Source: an uncultured Alcanivoracaceae bacterium (GTDB lineage Bacteria > Pseudomonadota > Gammaproteobacteria > Xanthomonadales > Marinicellaceae). Taken from it: 54,144 nt of DNA. The position numbers were made by a program, and so were the translations under genes. The DNA lies in NCBI GenBank assembly GCA_913061105.1, contig CAJXVJ010000002.1, positions 1 through 54,144 of the forward strand, in the 5' to 3' direction. Of this stretch, positions 36,631 to 46,135 are shown one piece after another (within the stretch, counting starts at the first letter, position 1; the number at the start of each line of letters is the position of its first letter). A model generated the notes under the pieces. It worked only from the letters and a program-made list of their open reading frames with translations. It had not been told where the DNA came from and made no database searches.

Positions 36631-37776
36631 ATGTTTAAAAACCCTATAAATTTGGCATTTGATAAACTCACCCAAGGGCTAAACCAGGCTTCTTGGTTGC
36701 AGCAAAAGCGCCAGTCTGCATTAAAAAACTTTCAGGAAATGGGGATACCCACCCGTAAATCTGAACTTTGGAAATACACAGATTGTAAAAGGTTAGAAAA
36801 ATTAGCAGATGTTACAGACATTGCTGATGGTAACGAACACTTTGTATTTACCATTAAAAGTGATTTGCCTGAAGGCACTGACATGCAAAATATTACCGAT
36901 GTTGACGAAAACCAATGGGCAGATATTAAAGCAGATAAAGAACGTGTATTTGTAGAACTCAACACAGCCATGCTCAATGGTGGTTTTAGTTTAAATATTC
37001 CAGCCAACTCTGAACTAAAACTGCACATCCAATACCAACAAATCTCTGATAATTGGGAAAACATACGCACCCAAATCAATGTGGGTGAAAATACCCATTT
37101 GGATTTAACTGAGTCTTATGATTATGATTGCCGCATTAATCATGTATCGGTTATTAATGCTGAAAAGAATGCACGCTTAAAACTTCAATCACATAAGTTG
37201 TTGGCAAAAACAGCTGCCTTAATACATTACAGTAAGATTACTTGTGCTGAGAATGTAGAAATTGAAAAATGCACCAGTAATAATAATGCCAATTTATCGC
37301 ACACCATTGAAGATGTGGATTTTTGTGGTGAGCGCTGTAATTTTAAAGCATCATCAATTAATGTGACCCATTCCAATTGCCACATTTCAGAAAACATACA
37401 AACCAACCATTTGGTTGGCAATTGTAAGAGTGAAATTATTAAACGTTCACTGGCTACCGATAAAGGTCAGGTAGCAGTTAATGCAAAAGCTGTGGTCAGT
37501 GTCGCTGCAGATGGCAGTGATGTGGCGCAAAGTTTAAAAAATGTATTGCTCAGTGATGATGCAAAAATCTATTCTCGCCCAGAATTGGAAATCAATACCG
37601 ATGACGTGATTGCCGCACATGGTTCAACCATTGGTGAGTTAGATGAAACTGCACTGACGTATCTGCGTTCACGTGGAATACCAAAGGACCAAGCAAAAAT
37701 TATGTTGATTGAATCTTTCTTACAAGATGCCAATCTATTTAAAACAGAAGATTTTTTAGACCAAATAGAATTATAG
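36631..37776 (+). CDS. sufD: SUF scaffold subunit SufD
   Basis: Partner of SufB, 381 aa from ATG 36631. The frame extends 12 codons upstream into sufC, but those residues do not match the family, so I take the first ATG after the sufC stop. The C-terminal beta-helix region is recognisable (SDDAKIYSRPELEI, then the conserved His in AAHGSTIGELDETALTYLRSRG). The N-terminal half is divergent, as usual for SufD. Confidence 0.92.
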   Translation: MFKNPINLAFDKLTQGLNQASWLQQKRQSALKNFQEMGIPTRKSELWKYTDCKRLEKLADVTDIADGNEHFVFTIKSDLPEGTDMQNITDVDENQWADIKADKERVFVELNTAMLNGGFSLNIPANSELKLHIQYQQISDNWENIRTQINVGENTHLDLTESYDYDCRINHVSVINAEKNARLKLQSHKLLAKTAALIHYSKITCAENVEIEKCTSNNNANLSHTIEDVDFCGERCNFKASSINVTHSNCHISENIQTNHLVGNCKSEIIKRSLATDKGQVAVNAKAVVSVAADGSDVAQSLKNVLLSDDAKIYSRPELEINTDDVIAAHGSTIGELDETALTYLRSRGIPKDQAKIMLIESFLQDANLFKTEDFLDQIEL

Positions 37777-37785
37777 AGATATACA

Positions 37786-38988
37786 GTGAACAGAAACGAT
37801 TTTCCATGCCTAGATGTCAAAGTACACAACAAACCACTGGTCTATTTTGATAATGCAGCAACTGCCCAACGCCCACAATCTGTAATAGATGCCGTTGCCA
37901 ATTATTACACGAAAACCAATGCCAATGTTCATCGTGGGGTGCATACCCTAAGTGGCGAAGCCACCGATCAGTTTGAAGCAGCCCGTGAGTCTATGGCAAA
38001 ATTATTGAACTCACCCAGTGAAAAAAATATTATTTTTACTCGTGGTTGTACAGAAGGAGTCAATCTAGTTGCCCAAACATTTGTGCGTTCAAGAATATCA
38101 CATGGTGATGAAATCATTGTCTCAGAAATGGAACACCACTCCAATATCGTTCCTTGGCAATTACTGTGTGAGCAAACCGGAGCACAATTAAAAGTATTGC
38201 CATTTAATGATGATGGCGAACTTCAGATTGAATTACTCAATGACTTAATAACGAATAAAACCAAATTCCTATCTGTGGTACACGCATCAAACTCATTGGG
38301 AACAATTAACCCAATTAAACAAATAGTGAAAATGGCACACGCTAAAAATGTTCCTGTTCTTGTTGATGGTGCGCAGGCCGCCGCGCATTTAACTATAGAT
38401 GTTCAAGATCTTGATTGTGATTTTTACACCACCTCAGGTCACAAAATGTACGGCCCAACTGGCATCGGTACATTGTATGGCAAGATGGAACATTTAGAAG
38501 CCATGCCGCCTTACCACGGTGGCGGTGAAATGATTAGTCATGTGACATTTGAAAAGACAGTTTATAGCCCAGTTCCTGCCAAATTTGAAGCCGGCACTCC
38601 CAACATTGCTGGAGCCATTGGATTGGGAGCAGCGGCTGATTATATTCTAAAACATGGCATAGAAAACATAAACAAAGCAGACACCGAATTACTAGATTAT
38701 GCCACCAAGAAAATGTTGCAAGTCGATGGCTTGCGTATCATCGGAACAGCCAGTCACAAAGTTTCAGTGGTTTCATTCACACTCAAAGGTGTTCATCCAC
38801 ATGATTTAGGAACAATCCTAGATCACTATGGCATTGCTATCCGCACTGGACACCATTGCACTATGCCTGCGATTAAACATTTCAATGTTCCAGCCACAGC
38901 AAGAGCTTCATTTGCGTTCTATAACAGCAAAGATGAAATTGATTACTTTATAGAATGCCTAGAAAAAGCCAGAGAGATGTTTGTTTAA
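37786..38988 (+). CDS. sufS: Cysteine desulfurase SufS
   Basis: A PLP enzyme that takes sulfur from cysteine as a persulfide and hands it to the SUF scaffold. 400 aa with PLP Lys220 in TTSGHKMYG and catalytic Cys358 in RTGHHCTMP, both at the expected spacing. The GTG start at 37786 follows an AGAGAT. The usual partners SufE or SufU and the carrier SufA are not in the window, so they lie elsewhere or the gene set differs. Confidence 0.95.
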   Translation: MNRNDFPCLDVKVHNKPLVYFDNAATAQRPQSVIDAVANYYTKTNANVHRGVHTLSGEATDQFEAARESMAKLLNSPSEKNIIFTRGCTEGVNLVAQTFVRSRISHGDEIIVSEMEHHSNIVPWQLLCEQTGAQLKVLPFNDDGELQIELLNDLITNKTKFLSVVHASNSLGTINPIKQIVKMAHAKNVPVLVDGAQAAAHLTIDVQDLDCDFYTTSGHKMYGPTGIGTLYGKMEHLEAMPPYHGGGEMISHVTFEKTVYSPVPAKFEAGTPNIAGAIGLGAAADYILKHGIENINKADTELLDYATKKMLQVDGLRIIGTASHKVSVVSFTLKGVHPHDLGTILDHYGIAIRTGHHCTMPAIKHFNVPATARASFAFYNSKDEIDYFIECLEKAREMFV

Positions 38989-39032
38989 TAATGTAGTTGA
39001 TTATTTAAACAAAAAAACAGTATTGTTGAACT

Positions 39033-39041
39033 TGTTATAAT
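39033..39041 (+). promoter_or_regulatory. Extended -10 promoter of the DUF2007 gene
   Basis: TGTTATAAT (TGn plus consensus TATAAT) 39 bases before the ATG at 39081, with AAGAGA as ribosome site. No good -35. It makes the DUF2007-FAH pair independent of suf. Confidence 0.5.
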
Positions 39042-39080
39042 GATACCCATATATTTAATTATTACCAAGAGAAAATTAAT

Positions 39081-39317
39081 ATGATCAAAGTCTACGAAGC
39101 ACCACATGGGGCACAAGCCAAACTGATACTTGACCTTTTAACACAAGCAGATTTAGATGCCCGTATAGATGGAGAATATTTACAAGGTGGAATTGGCTCG
39201 TTACAAGCATCAGGATTAGTTAAAGTTATGATTAAAGAATCAGATTATGACCAAGGCAGAAAAATCATCAAAGATTGGGAAAATCAAGAAATTGAAGATG
39301 AAATTAACACTGATTGA
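39081..39317 (+). CDS. DUF2007 domain protein
   Basis: 78 aa, the small alpha-beta fold of DUF2007 (putative signal-transducing, P-II-like), with IKVYEAPHGAQAKLILDLL, GGIGSL and LVKVMIKESDYDQGRKII. Function is unknown. The acidic tail ends at a stop that overlaps the next gene's alternative TTG start. Confidence 0.85.
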   Translation: MIKVYEAPHGAQAKLILDLLTQADLDARIDGEYLQGGIGSLQASGLVKVMIKESDYDQGRKIIKDWENQEIEDEINTD

Positions 39318-39940
39318 ATGTTGAAAACAATATGAACCGCATAAAAACCAATAACAAAACAATCCACCCAACAAAGGTCATCTGTATTGGCAGAAATTAT
39401 GTTGATCACATCAAAGAATTAAACAACGAAACACCCAGCGAACCGGTGATATTTATGAAGCCAAACTCTGCTATATCTGAAGATATTAATTTTGACGATA
39501 ATGATGCCATTCATTACGAAGGAGAAATTTCATTTGTGGTCAATAAGGGCAAACTTGATGCCGTTGGATTTGGATTAGACTTAACAAAGCGTGAAATTCA
39601 AACTAAATTAAAAAACAAAGGATTGCCATGGGAACGGGCCAAAGCATTTGATGGATCTGCTGTTTTTAGTGAGTTTGCTCCAGTTGATGGAAACATGGAA
39701 GAACTGAGATTGGAGTTATGGATAAATGGTGAATTAATTCAATCAGGTGGTGTAGATTTAATGCTGTATAAACCTGATGAAATATTGACCGAAATTTCAA
39801 CATTCTCAACACCAGAAGATGGTGACATCATCATGACGGGAACACCAAAAGGCGTAGGTGTCATCAATAAAAATGATGTGTTTATTGGAAAAATCTATAA
39901 CAACAAGTCTCTTCTAATTGAAAATACTTGGATAGTTTAG
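39314..39940 (+). CDS. Fumarylacetoacetate hydrolase family protein
   Basis: 208 aa, FAH/YcgM-like: VICIGRNYVDHIKEL at the N-terminus, EPVIFMKP, HYEGEISFVV (with metal-binding Glu) and the family-end MTGTPKGVGV. These enzymes split acylpyruvates or decarboxylate keto acids; the substrate is not evident. The start is ambiguous: TTG at 39314, overlapping the previous stop, or ATG at 39332; the ATG gives 202 aa and is preferred on codon grounds. Confidence 0.88.
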   Translation: MNVENNMNRIKTNNKTIHPTKVICIGRNYVDHIKELNNETPSEPVIFMKPNSAISEDINFDDNDAIHYEGEISFVVNKGKLDAVGFGLDLTKREIQTKLKNKGLPWERAKAFDGSAVFSEFAPVDGNMEELRLELWINGELIQSGGVDLMLYKPDEILTEISTFSTPEDGDIIMTGTPKGVGVINKNDVFIGKIYNNKSLLIENTWIV

Positions 39941-39958
39941 AAACCCAGTAAATAATTT

Positions 39959-40927
39959 TTAATGAGGATAAACTCCCTTAAACCTTAAATCCCTGACTTC
40001 TTTACCCCAAATAACATTGCCTGAAGCCAGCGATACGGCTTGTAATGTTAACGGCGTATCAACTAATTTGTTGCTTTTAATTTTGGTGTTTGGTTGACTG
40101 ACAAATACGATTGTTTGTCCACTAACAATGAATGGGCTGTATGAACTTGAGTGATCAAAAGCACCTATTTTTATACCGTTGATGTCGTAGATATCCCATG
40201 TATATTTATCCCATTGAGATGGATCTGATTTAAGATTGCTAACCAGTATATGTTGCGCATTGGCACTTTTAAATTGGCGTGAATTGGCATCGAATTGTAA
40301 ATTTGTTAAATATTCTCCAACAACGGCTTTGTTTGTGTTTCTGTGAGCTTGTTGTGTTATTTGCATAGTCATATTATTAACTGACCGTGAATTATCCCTG
40401 GTTATAATACCATAGGATTTTATAGGATCAGGTGCATCTTCAGATACCATTCCTTGAGCCAGTTTATAATTATAAGTCCATAATATTTCGCCATTAGGAT
40501 TGTTATCAAAAGTTGATTTTATTTTAAACTGATGCTCAAGTCCATCGGCAATCGGTGCAGATATATCATTTGGTAATGCAAATACTTTGGAATGTATTTG
40601 TTCCCCATTATCAGTACCAAGAGCTTTTAGAGAAAGAATTCCGTTGGTACTGTTTTCTTCTTGTGCCAGCAATTGCCCATCACTAACCATAATTGGCAGT
40701 GCCGCACCATCACTGTGCCAATTGACCAATCCTGTTTGCAATGATACAGAATCTAAACCGCTATTTGGATTGATGACATAAATATTTTCAATATTTTTGT
40801 CAACTATCACACCATCCAACAACTGGAAACTTGACTGTTCTTGAGCCATAACTGTGCCAGAGGCAGAACAAATGGATAATAAAATCAAACCATGGATAAA
40901 AGATTTATTGTTGGTTTTTAATAACAT
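39959..40927 (-). CDS. Secreted PQQ-like beta-propeller protein, function unknown
   Basis: 322 aa from ATG 40927, chosen because AGGA lies just before it and the sequence then opens with a signal peptide (ending VMAQ); the frame could also begin 12 codons upstream. The mature part has repeated D-G-x-x-x...Y-V-I-N and L-x-A-x-x-L-x-x-G-x-x-x-W-x strands (IYVINPNSGLD, LQAVSLASGNVIW), as in quinoprotein-like propellers. No Trp-docking repeats are obvious, so the fold is inferred. It diverges from the 1335-aa gene across 145 bases. Confidence 0.6.
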   Translation of the reverse strand: MLLKTNNKSFIHGLILLSICSASGTVMAQEQSSFQLLDGVIVDKNIENIYVINPNSGLDSVSLQTGLVNWHSDGAALPIMVSDGQLLAQEENSTNGILSLKALGTDNGEQIHSKVFALPNDISAPIADGLEHQFKIKSTFDNNPNGEILWTYNYKLAQGMVSEDAPDPIKSYGIITRDNSRSVNNMTMQITQQAHRNTNKAVVGEYLTNLQFDANSRQFKSANAQHILVSNLKSDPSQWDKYTWDIYDINGIKIGAFDHSSSYSPFIVSGQTIVFVSQPNTKIKSNKLVDTPLTLQAVSLASGNVIWGKEVRDLRFKGVYPH

Positions 40928-41072
40928 TGTGGTTCCTGTAAGATAACAAACTTTAATTAGCATATCTTTGAACTATAGTATTTGCAAATATTTTATTCTT
41001 TAGTGTGAAAAATATATAGGCAATTCAAAAAGGTTTAAGGTATTATAAAATAAAACTTAAGAGGAGACACTG

Positions 41073-44000
41073 GTGAGAAACAATAACCATTTCAACAATT
41101 CCATCATAAAAATTTCAATATCTTTGATAATTTCATTGTTAATAAGCCCAATAGTTATGGCACAAACATGGCAACCCATTGGACCTGGTCCACTGCATGG
41201 TGGCCAAAATGAAGGCATGACAAATAGTCCAGTTATTGGTGCCATTCACGGGATTGCCCCTCATCCAACAAACCCTGATATTATTTATGTTGCCGCTGTT
41301 AATGGTGGCGTTTGGAAAACCAGCAATGCCACAGCATCAAGCCCTACGTGGACACCACAAACCGATGATAAATCGTCTATGTCAATGGGTGATGTTGAGT
41401 TTGATCTACTTGACCCTACTTTTCAAACTTTGGTAGCAGGTTCTGGTCGATTTAGTAGCTTAATAAGCACAGGTGGAGACCGAGCTGGAGTATTTAGAAC
41501 AACTGACGGTGGCGCTACTTGGACAGATCTTAATGGTGGAATGGATGATCGCAATATTACCAGTGTTGAAGCCAGAGGTGCAACATTATTAGCTGCAGTA
41601 ACTTCTGCAGACAATAATACATGTAGTAACATCGGTATTTTTCGATCAACGAATACTGGAACAAGCTGGACTCAGTTAACAACCACTCAAGGAATACCAA
41701 GAGGAGCGGCCTCATCTCTAGTAGCAGATCCTCTAGACAACAATACGTTTTTTGCTGGTGTCAGTACTTTTAATGGTGTATGTTCTGCGTTGGCATCAGG
41801 CATTTATAAAACAATTGATGCTGGAGTAAGCTGGACTAAAGTCAGCAATGCAGCAATGGAGACTGTCATTGGCACCAGTAGTTGCCATTTCGAAATTGCT
41901 GTGGGTAAAAATGTTGGCACTAATGTTGGTGAAACAGGCAATGTATTTGTCTCCATGGTTTGTGGTGGTGGCAATCTTAGCGCTGTATTTCGTTCAGGTA
42001 ATGCCGGCAGTACATGGACAGCAATGGATATTCCAGAAACAACTGAAACCAGCGGAACAGTAGGACTACATCCAGGTGGACAAGGTACTTTACACTCTTC
42101 AATAGCCGCTGACCCAACGAATGATAACATTGTCTATGTAGGTGGTGACAGACAACCTGATGGTTTACCAGGGGCACAATTTCCAAATTCAATTGGTGCC
42201 AATACCTATTCTGGCCGTTTATTTCGTGGAGATTTCTCTCAAGCCTCTGGCTCACAATGGACACCATTAACCCATAACGGAACTGCCAGCAACTCATCTC
42301 CACATGCGGACTCTCGTGATTTGCAATTTGATGCCAATGGCAATCTACTAGAAGGTGATGATGGTGGGATATTTAGACGTTCAACTCCTCTGTCTACCTC
42401 TGGAGACTGGTTTAGTGTTAATGGTGATTTACAAGTCACCGAACAACATGATACTGTTTATGATGCCAATTCTGAAATAGTCCTCAGTGGTAATCAGGAC
42501 AATGGTACCAGTAGACAAAACTTATTTGCCAGTACTACTTGGAACAATGTACGTGGTGGTGATGGCGGTGATGTTGTTGTCGATGTGCTGTCATTAGCCG
42601 GCTCCAATCGTTCTGTTAGATATGACAGTTTTCAAAATCTACAAGCCTTTAGACGTTTAACTTATGATCAAAACAATGGCTTTATCAGCCAAAGTTCTGT
42701 TGCACTGAACGTTATCAATGGAGGCAGTTCATTGTCAGCCCAATTTGTTACTCCTTTAGCGATTAACAACACCAATGGCAATCGGTTAATTATTGGAGGT
42801 GGCAATTCTGTTTATGAATCTGCCGATCAAGGTGATAATATCTCTGAGATAGGCGCTGGAATAGTTGTAGCTGGTTTTGGCCGTAACAATATCGCTTATG
42901 GTGCATCTGATAATGCTGACATCTTATATGTTGGTGCATGTCAGGGCAGCTGCTTCAGTGGGTCAAACGATGGTGTGTTTGTGCGAACAACTGCAGCGGG
43001 TGCTTTAACACTTTCTCAAGCGCCAAGCTCAGGTGTTATTCAGGGAGTCACCGTTAATCCCGGAGATTCAACCGAGGCCTTTTTTATTGAGTCTGCCAAA
43101 GTATTTCATACCACTAATTCAGGCACGAATTGGACTGAAATCACAGGAAATCTCACTAACTTTGGCGAATTACGTTCAGTCGCCTTTATGCCCGATGCCA
43201 GCAACAGCCAGTTGGTTGTAGGCACAAATCGAGGCGTATTTAAAGCCGAACAAGCAGATGCATTTAATATGTGGTCAATAATAGCACCAGGTATGCCAAA
43301 TACACCAGTGTTTGAATTACAATACGATGCAGCCAGCGATCGCTTAATTGCAGGCACCATGGGGCGTGGATCGTTTGTACTCACCTCTATGATGGGCAGT
43401 AACTCGCCTCCGGTCATTGGAGCAGAAACCATTAGTGTGACCAAAGGTGGCACAGCAACTACAGTAGATGGTGGTGCCACTTCATTAATTGTCAATGATA
43501 CTGATCCTGATGCTGGTGATACATTAACCATGTCAACCACTGCTGTAACAGAACCCATGAATGGCTTGTTATCATTAAGTGCCAATGGAACATTTAGTTA
43601 TCAACACGATGATTCATTTACTGATACAGACCAATTTTTCTACCGAGTTTGTGATGACGGTACACCGGAAATGTGTGCTGATGGGCAAGTTGATATTACT
43701 GTTGATTTAGGTGGAGCAGTGTGTAGTGCACCCAATCTGAATATACCAGACGATGAACCGGTTACAGGAGTTTCAGACACATTGGCCGTAGCAACAAGTG
43801 GCAACTTAACAGATCTAAATGTATTTCTTGAAATTAACCATACATGGGTAGGTGATGTTACAGTCAGCCTGACTCATGTGAGTTCAGGTACTGAAGTTGT
43901 ATTATTAGAAAGACCGGGAAATCCAGCTTCAACTAATGGTTGTTCTGCAAATGATATATCTACTACTCTGGATGATGACTCCGCTACTCCAGCAGAAGAT

Positions 44001-45080
44001 CAATGTGCTACGCCAATAGCCATCACTGGTATATTGTCACCAACTGAAGCATTATCAGGGTTTAATGGACAAGAATTATCAGGAAATTGGACCTTGAAGG
44101 TAACTGATTCTGTTGGAGGCGATGATGGTGCTCTTATTTCATGGTGCTTAAGCCCAACAATAGGAGCTGGCCCTATGCCTCCAGTGCTAGCCAGTATTGG
44201 TAATAAAGATGTTAATGAGTTGGTCAACTTGGCTTTCACAGCCACAGCAACTGATGATGATACGGCGCAAAACGATTTGGTCTTTAGTCTATCTGGGGAA
44301 CCTACAGGTGCGAGTATTACCAGTGGTGGAGCATTCAGTTTCACACCAACTGAAGCCCAGGGTCCAGGAACTTATACATTTGACGTTGTTGTCAGTGATG
44401 ATACATTGCCTACCGCATTAACTGACAGTGAAGAGATCACTGTGACCGTTGCAGAGGTTAATCAAAATCCTGTACTTGGTGTTATTGGCAATCAGAATGT
44501 TGATGAATTATCATTATTAACATTCAATGCCAGCGCAACAGATGCTGATTTACCAGCACAATCATTAACTTATACCTTATCAGGTGAACCTTCTGGTGCG
44601 AGTATCACCAGTGGTGGAGTATTCAGTTTTACGCCAACTGAAGCCCAAGGTCCAGGTGATTATACGTTTGATGTGATTGTTACTGACAATGGCAATGGAA
44701 GCTTAGCCGATAGTGAAGAGATTACTGTCACAGTTGCTGAATTAAATGTGCCGCCAAGTCTTAATGGTATTGGTAACCAAATTGTCGAAGTATTAGAAAC
44801 CTTGAGTTTTACAGTCAGTGCGACAGATACAGATTTGCCAGCACAAAACTTGACCTTTTCTTTATTAGGTGAACCAGCAGGTGCTAGTATTACTAGTGGT
44901 GGTGATTTCAGTTTTACGCCAACTTTTGATCAAGGACCAGGAATGTATACCTTTGATGTGATTGTAAATGACAATTTTGTAATAACAAATGAAGCTTTGT
45001 CCGACAGTGAAACCATCACTGTTGAAGTAACCAACGGTGATCTTATATTTAAAAATGCTTTTGAAGCTCCGCCACCGTGA
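41073..45080 (+). CDS. Large secreted Asp-box propeller protein with P domain and Ig-type repeats
   Basis: 1335 aa. Signal peptide to about residue 30 (ending VMAQ). Residues 35-770 hold many Asp-box (BNR)-like strands (TDGGATWTD, NTGTSWTQL, DAGVSWTKV, NSGTNWTEI), a sialidase/VPS10-like propeller. A cadherin-like Ig module follows (about 785-880), then a P domain (about 885-1030, NHTWVGDVTVSLTH, NWTLKVTDSVGGDDG), then three near-identical putative-Ig repeats (about 1035-1320). The chain ends DLIFKNAFEAPPP, carrying the motif discussed in findings. GTG start with AAGAGGAG. Likely a cell-surface or secreted adhesin or hydrolase-like protein; no catalytic residues are assigned. Confidence 0.88.
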   Translation: MRNNNHFNNSIIKISISLIISLLISPIVMAQTWQPIGPGPLHGGQNEGMTNSPVIGAIHGIAPHPTNPDIIYVAAVNGGVWKTSNATASSPTWTPQTDDKSSMSMGDVEFDLLDPTFQTLVAGSGRFSSLISTGGDRAGVFRTTDGGATWTDLNGGMDDRNITSVEARGATLLAAVTSADNNTCSNIGIFRSTNTGTSWTQLTTTQGIPRGAASSLVADPLDNNTFFAGVSTFNGVCSALASGIYKTIDAGVSWTKVSNAAMETVIGTSSCHFEIAVGKNVGTNVGETGNVFVSMVCGGGNLSAVFRSGNAGSTWTAMDIPETTETSGTVGLHPGGQGTLHSSIAADPTNDNIVYVGGDRQPDGLPGAQFPNSIGANTYSGRLFRGDFSQASGSQWTPLTHNGTASNSSPHADSRDLQFDANGNLLEGDDGGIFRRSTPLSTSGDWFSVNGDLQVTEQHDTVYDANSEIVLSGNQDNGTSRQNLFASTTWNNVRGGDGGDVVVDVLSLAGSNRSVRYDSFQNLQAFRRLTYDQNNGFISQSSVALNVINGGSSLSAQFVTPLAINNTNGNRLIIGGGNSVYESADQGDNISEIGAGIVVAGFGRNNIAYGASDNADILYVGACQGSCFSGSNDGVFVRTTAAGALTLSQAPSSGVIQGVTVNPGDSTEAFFIESAKVFHTTNSGTNWTEITGNLTNFGELRSVAFMPDASNSQLVVGTNRGVFKAEQADAFNMWSIIAPGMPNTPVFELQYDAASDRLIAGTMGRGSFVLTSMMGSNSPPVIGAETISVTKGGTATTVDGGATSLIVNDTDPDAGDTLTMSTTAVTEPMNGLLSLSANGTFSYQHDDSFTDTDQFFYRVCDDGTPEMCADGQVDITVDLGGAVCSAPNLNIPDDEPVTGVSDTLAVATSGNLTDLNVFLEINHTWVGDVTVSLTHVSSGTEVVLLERPGNPASTNGCSANDISTTLDDDSATPAEDQCATPIAITGILSPTEALSGFNGQELSGNWTLKVTDSVGGDDGALISWCLSPTIGAGPMPPVLASIGNKDVNELVNLAFTATATDDDTAQNDLVFSLSGEPTGASITSGGAFSFTPTEAQGPGTYTFDVVVSDDTLPTALTDSEEITVTVAEVNQNPVLGVIGNQNVDELSLLTFNASATDADLPAQSLTYTLSGEPSGASITSGGVFSFTPTEAQGPGDYTFDVIVTDNGNGSLADSEEITVTVAELNVPPSLNGIGNQIVEVLETLSFTVSATDTDLPAQNLTFSLLGEPAGASITSGGDFSFTPTFDQGPGMYTFDVIVNDNFVITNEALSDSETITVEVTNGDLIFKNAFEAPPP
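44160..45040 (+). repeat. Three DNA-level tandem repeats within the 1335-aa gene
   Basis: Three units at about 288 and 285 bases spacing (landmarks 44307, 44595, 44880) encode the Ig-type repeats, each with GASITSGG-x-FSFTPT. The first two share long identical nucleotide runs, so they probably arose by recent duplication or gene conversion. Confidence 0.85.
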
Positions 45081-45517
45081 ACCATTTGGCACAAATAAAC
45101 ATCGCACAAGCTCAGGATTCCATGGATTCTGAGCACATGCGTGGTTTTGTTGAACGCTTAGATGAAATCAATGCTTTGGCTGATCAGGCGCCTGGTTTTG
45201 TCTGGCGGTTACAATCTGATGACGGAGATGCATCTTCAATTCGCGTTTTTGATGATCCAATGATGATGATTAATATGAGTGTTTGGAAAGACATAGAATC
45301 GCTTAAAAACTATGTTTATCGTAGTATTCATGTAGAGCTCATACAAAACCGTGATGCTTGGTTTAATAAAATTACCAGCAAACACCAAGCTTTGTGGTGG
45401 ATTCCTAAAGGCCACATCCCAACTGAGCAGGAAGGAAAAGAAAGGCTTGAATACTTAGAAAAACATGGACCAACACAACAGGCCTTTACCTTCGCGAAAT
45501 CATTTAACCATCAATAG
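45077..45517 (+). CDS. DUF3291 protein
   Basis: 146 aa with the DUF3291 pattern: LAQINIAQAQDSMDSEHMRGFVERLDEINALAD, APGFVWRLQ, MNMSVWKDIESLKNYVYRSIH and WWIPKG. The fold resembles small monooxygenase-like (ABM) domains; function unproven. The GTG start overlaps the upstream TGA (GTGA). The 3' end overlaps the convergent nucleosidase gene by 18 bases. Confidence 0.85.
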   Translation: MNHLAQINIAQAQDSMDSEHMRGFVERLDEINALADQAPGFVWRLQSDDGDASSIRVFDDPMMMINMSVWKDIESLKNYVYRSIHVELIQNRDAWFNKITSKHQALWWIPKGHIPTEQEGKERLEYLEKHGPTQQAFTFAKSFNHQ

Positions 45518-46069
45518 AGAAGATTTTCCGAGTTTTTGTTTAATCAATTCTGCAAACAAATGGGTGCCACTTTTAACGGCATCTTTCCAATCATCTCCAG
45601 CGTCTTCATTGGCATCATCGCTGATAAATTTATACGCTTCAAAATCAACATTGTGGTGTTCGCAGACTTTTTTCAAAGCATATCCTTCCATGTCCACCAA
45701 ATCAATTTCAATATCTAAACCTTCCAACTGTTTATCTGCATTGGTGATAAAGCTATCTCCAGTTCCTAAAACCAGGCCTGTTTTTTCAGGTAAAACCTCA
45801 TTCATCAAAGGGGTAATGCCTCGTGGAAAATCTAATCCTCGCACATCCATGTCAACTTGAACAAAATGGGCTATCTTGTGTAAGCCTACCAATTTTGCAA
45901 TGCCACCGGCCGTTCCATAGTTTATCACCATCTCTGGTTGGTATTTCAAAATGGCTTCGTACAATTTTATACAAGCATTGACCTTGCCTATGCCCGTATG
46001 GATAACGGGGGCAAATTGATCTAATTCTTCAGCTTCATCAGCCAAGGCGGTTACTATTATGTATTTCAT
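45500..46069 (-). CDS. Nucleosidase of the MTA/SAH nucleosidase (PNP_UDP_1) superfamily
   Basis: 189 aa with phosphorylase-superfamily features: VINYGTAGGIAKL, LGTGDSFI and DLVDMEGYAL with the catalytic Asp/Glu neighbourhood. It is shorter than MTA/SAH nucleosidase (about 230 aa), and the exact substrate is uncertain. It is convergent on DUF3291, with an 18-base overlap of coding ends. Confidence 0.8.
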   Translation of the reverse strand: MKYIIVTALADEAEELDQFAPVIHTGIGKVNACIKLYEAILKYQPEMVINYGTAGGIAKLVGLHKIAHFVQVDMDVRGLDFPRGITPLMNEVLPEKTGLVLGTGDSFITNADKQLEGLDIEIDLVDMEGYALKKVCEHHNVDFEAYKFISDDANEDAGDDWKDAVKSGTHLFAELIKQKLGKSSLLMVK

Positions 46070-46135
46070 ACTTTTATTATTTACAGATATTTGGCGACAT
46101 AATACAATAGTTGTTTAAACCATGTAAAGAATCTT

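Noticed and set aside
34295-38988. Reading the suf genes as horizontally acquired because of the repeat
   Set aside because: Codon use and gene order look native; only the 90-base element is unusual.
44160-45040. Possible CRISPR or satellite from regular repeats
   Set aside because: The repeats are in frame, about 288 bases apart and encode Ig-type domains.
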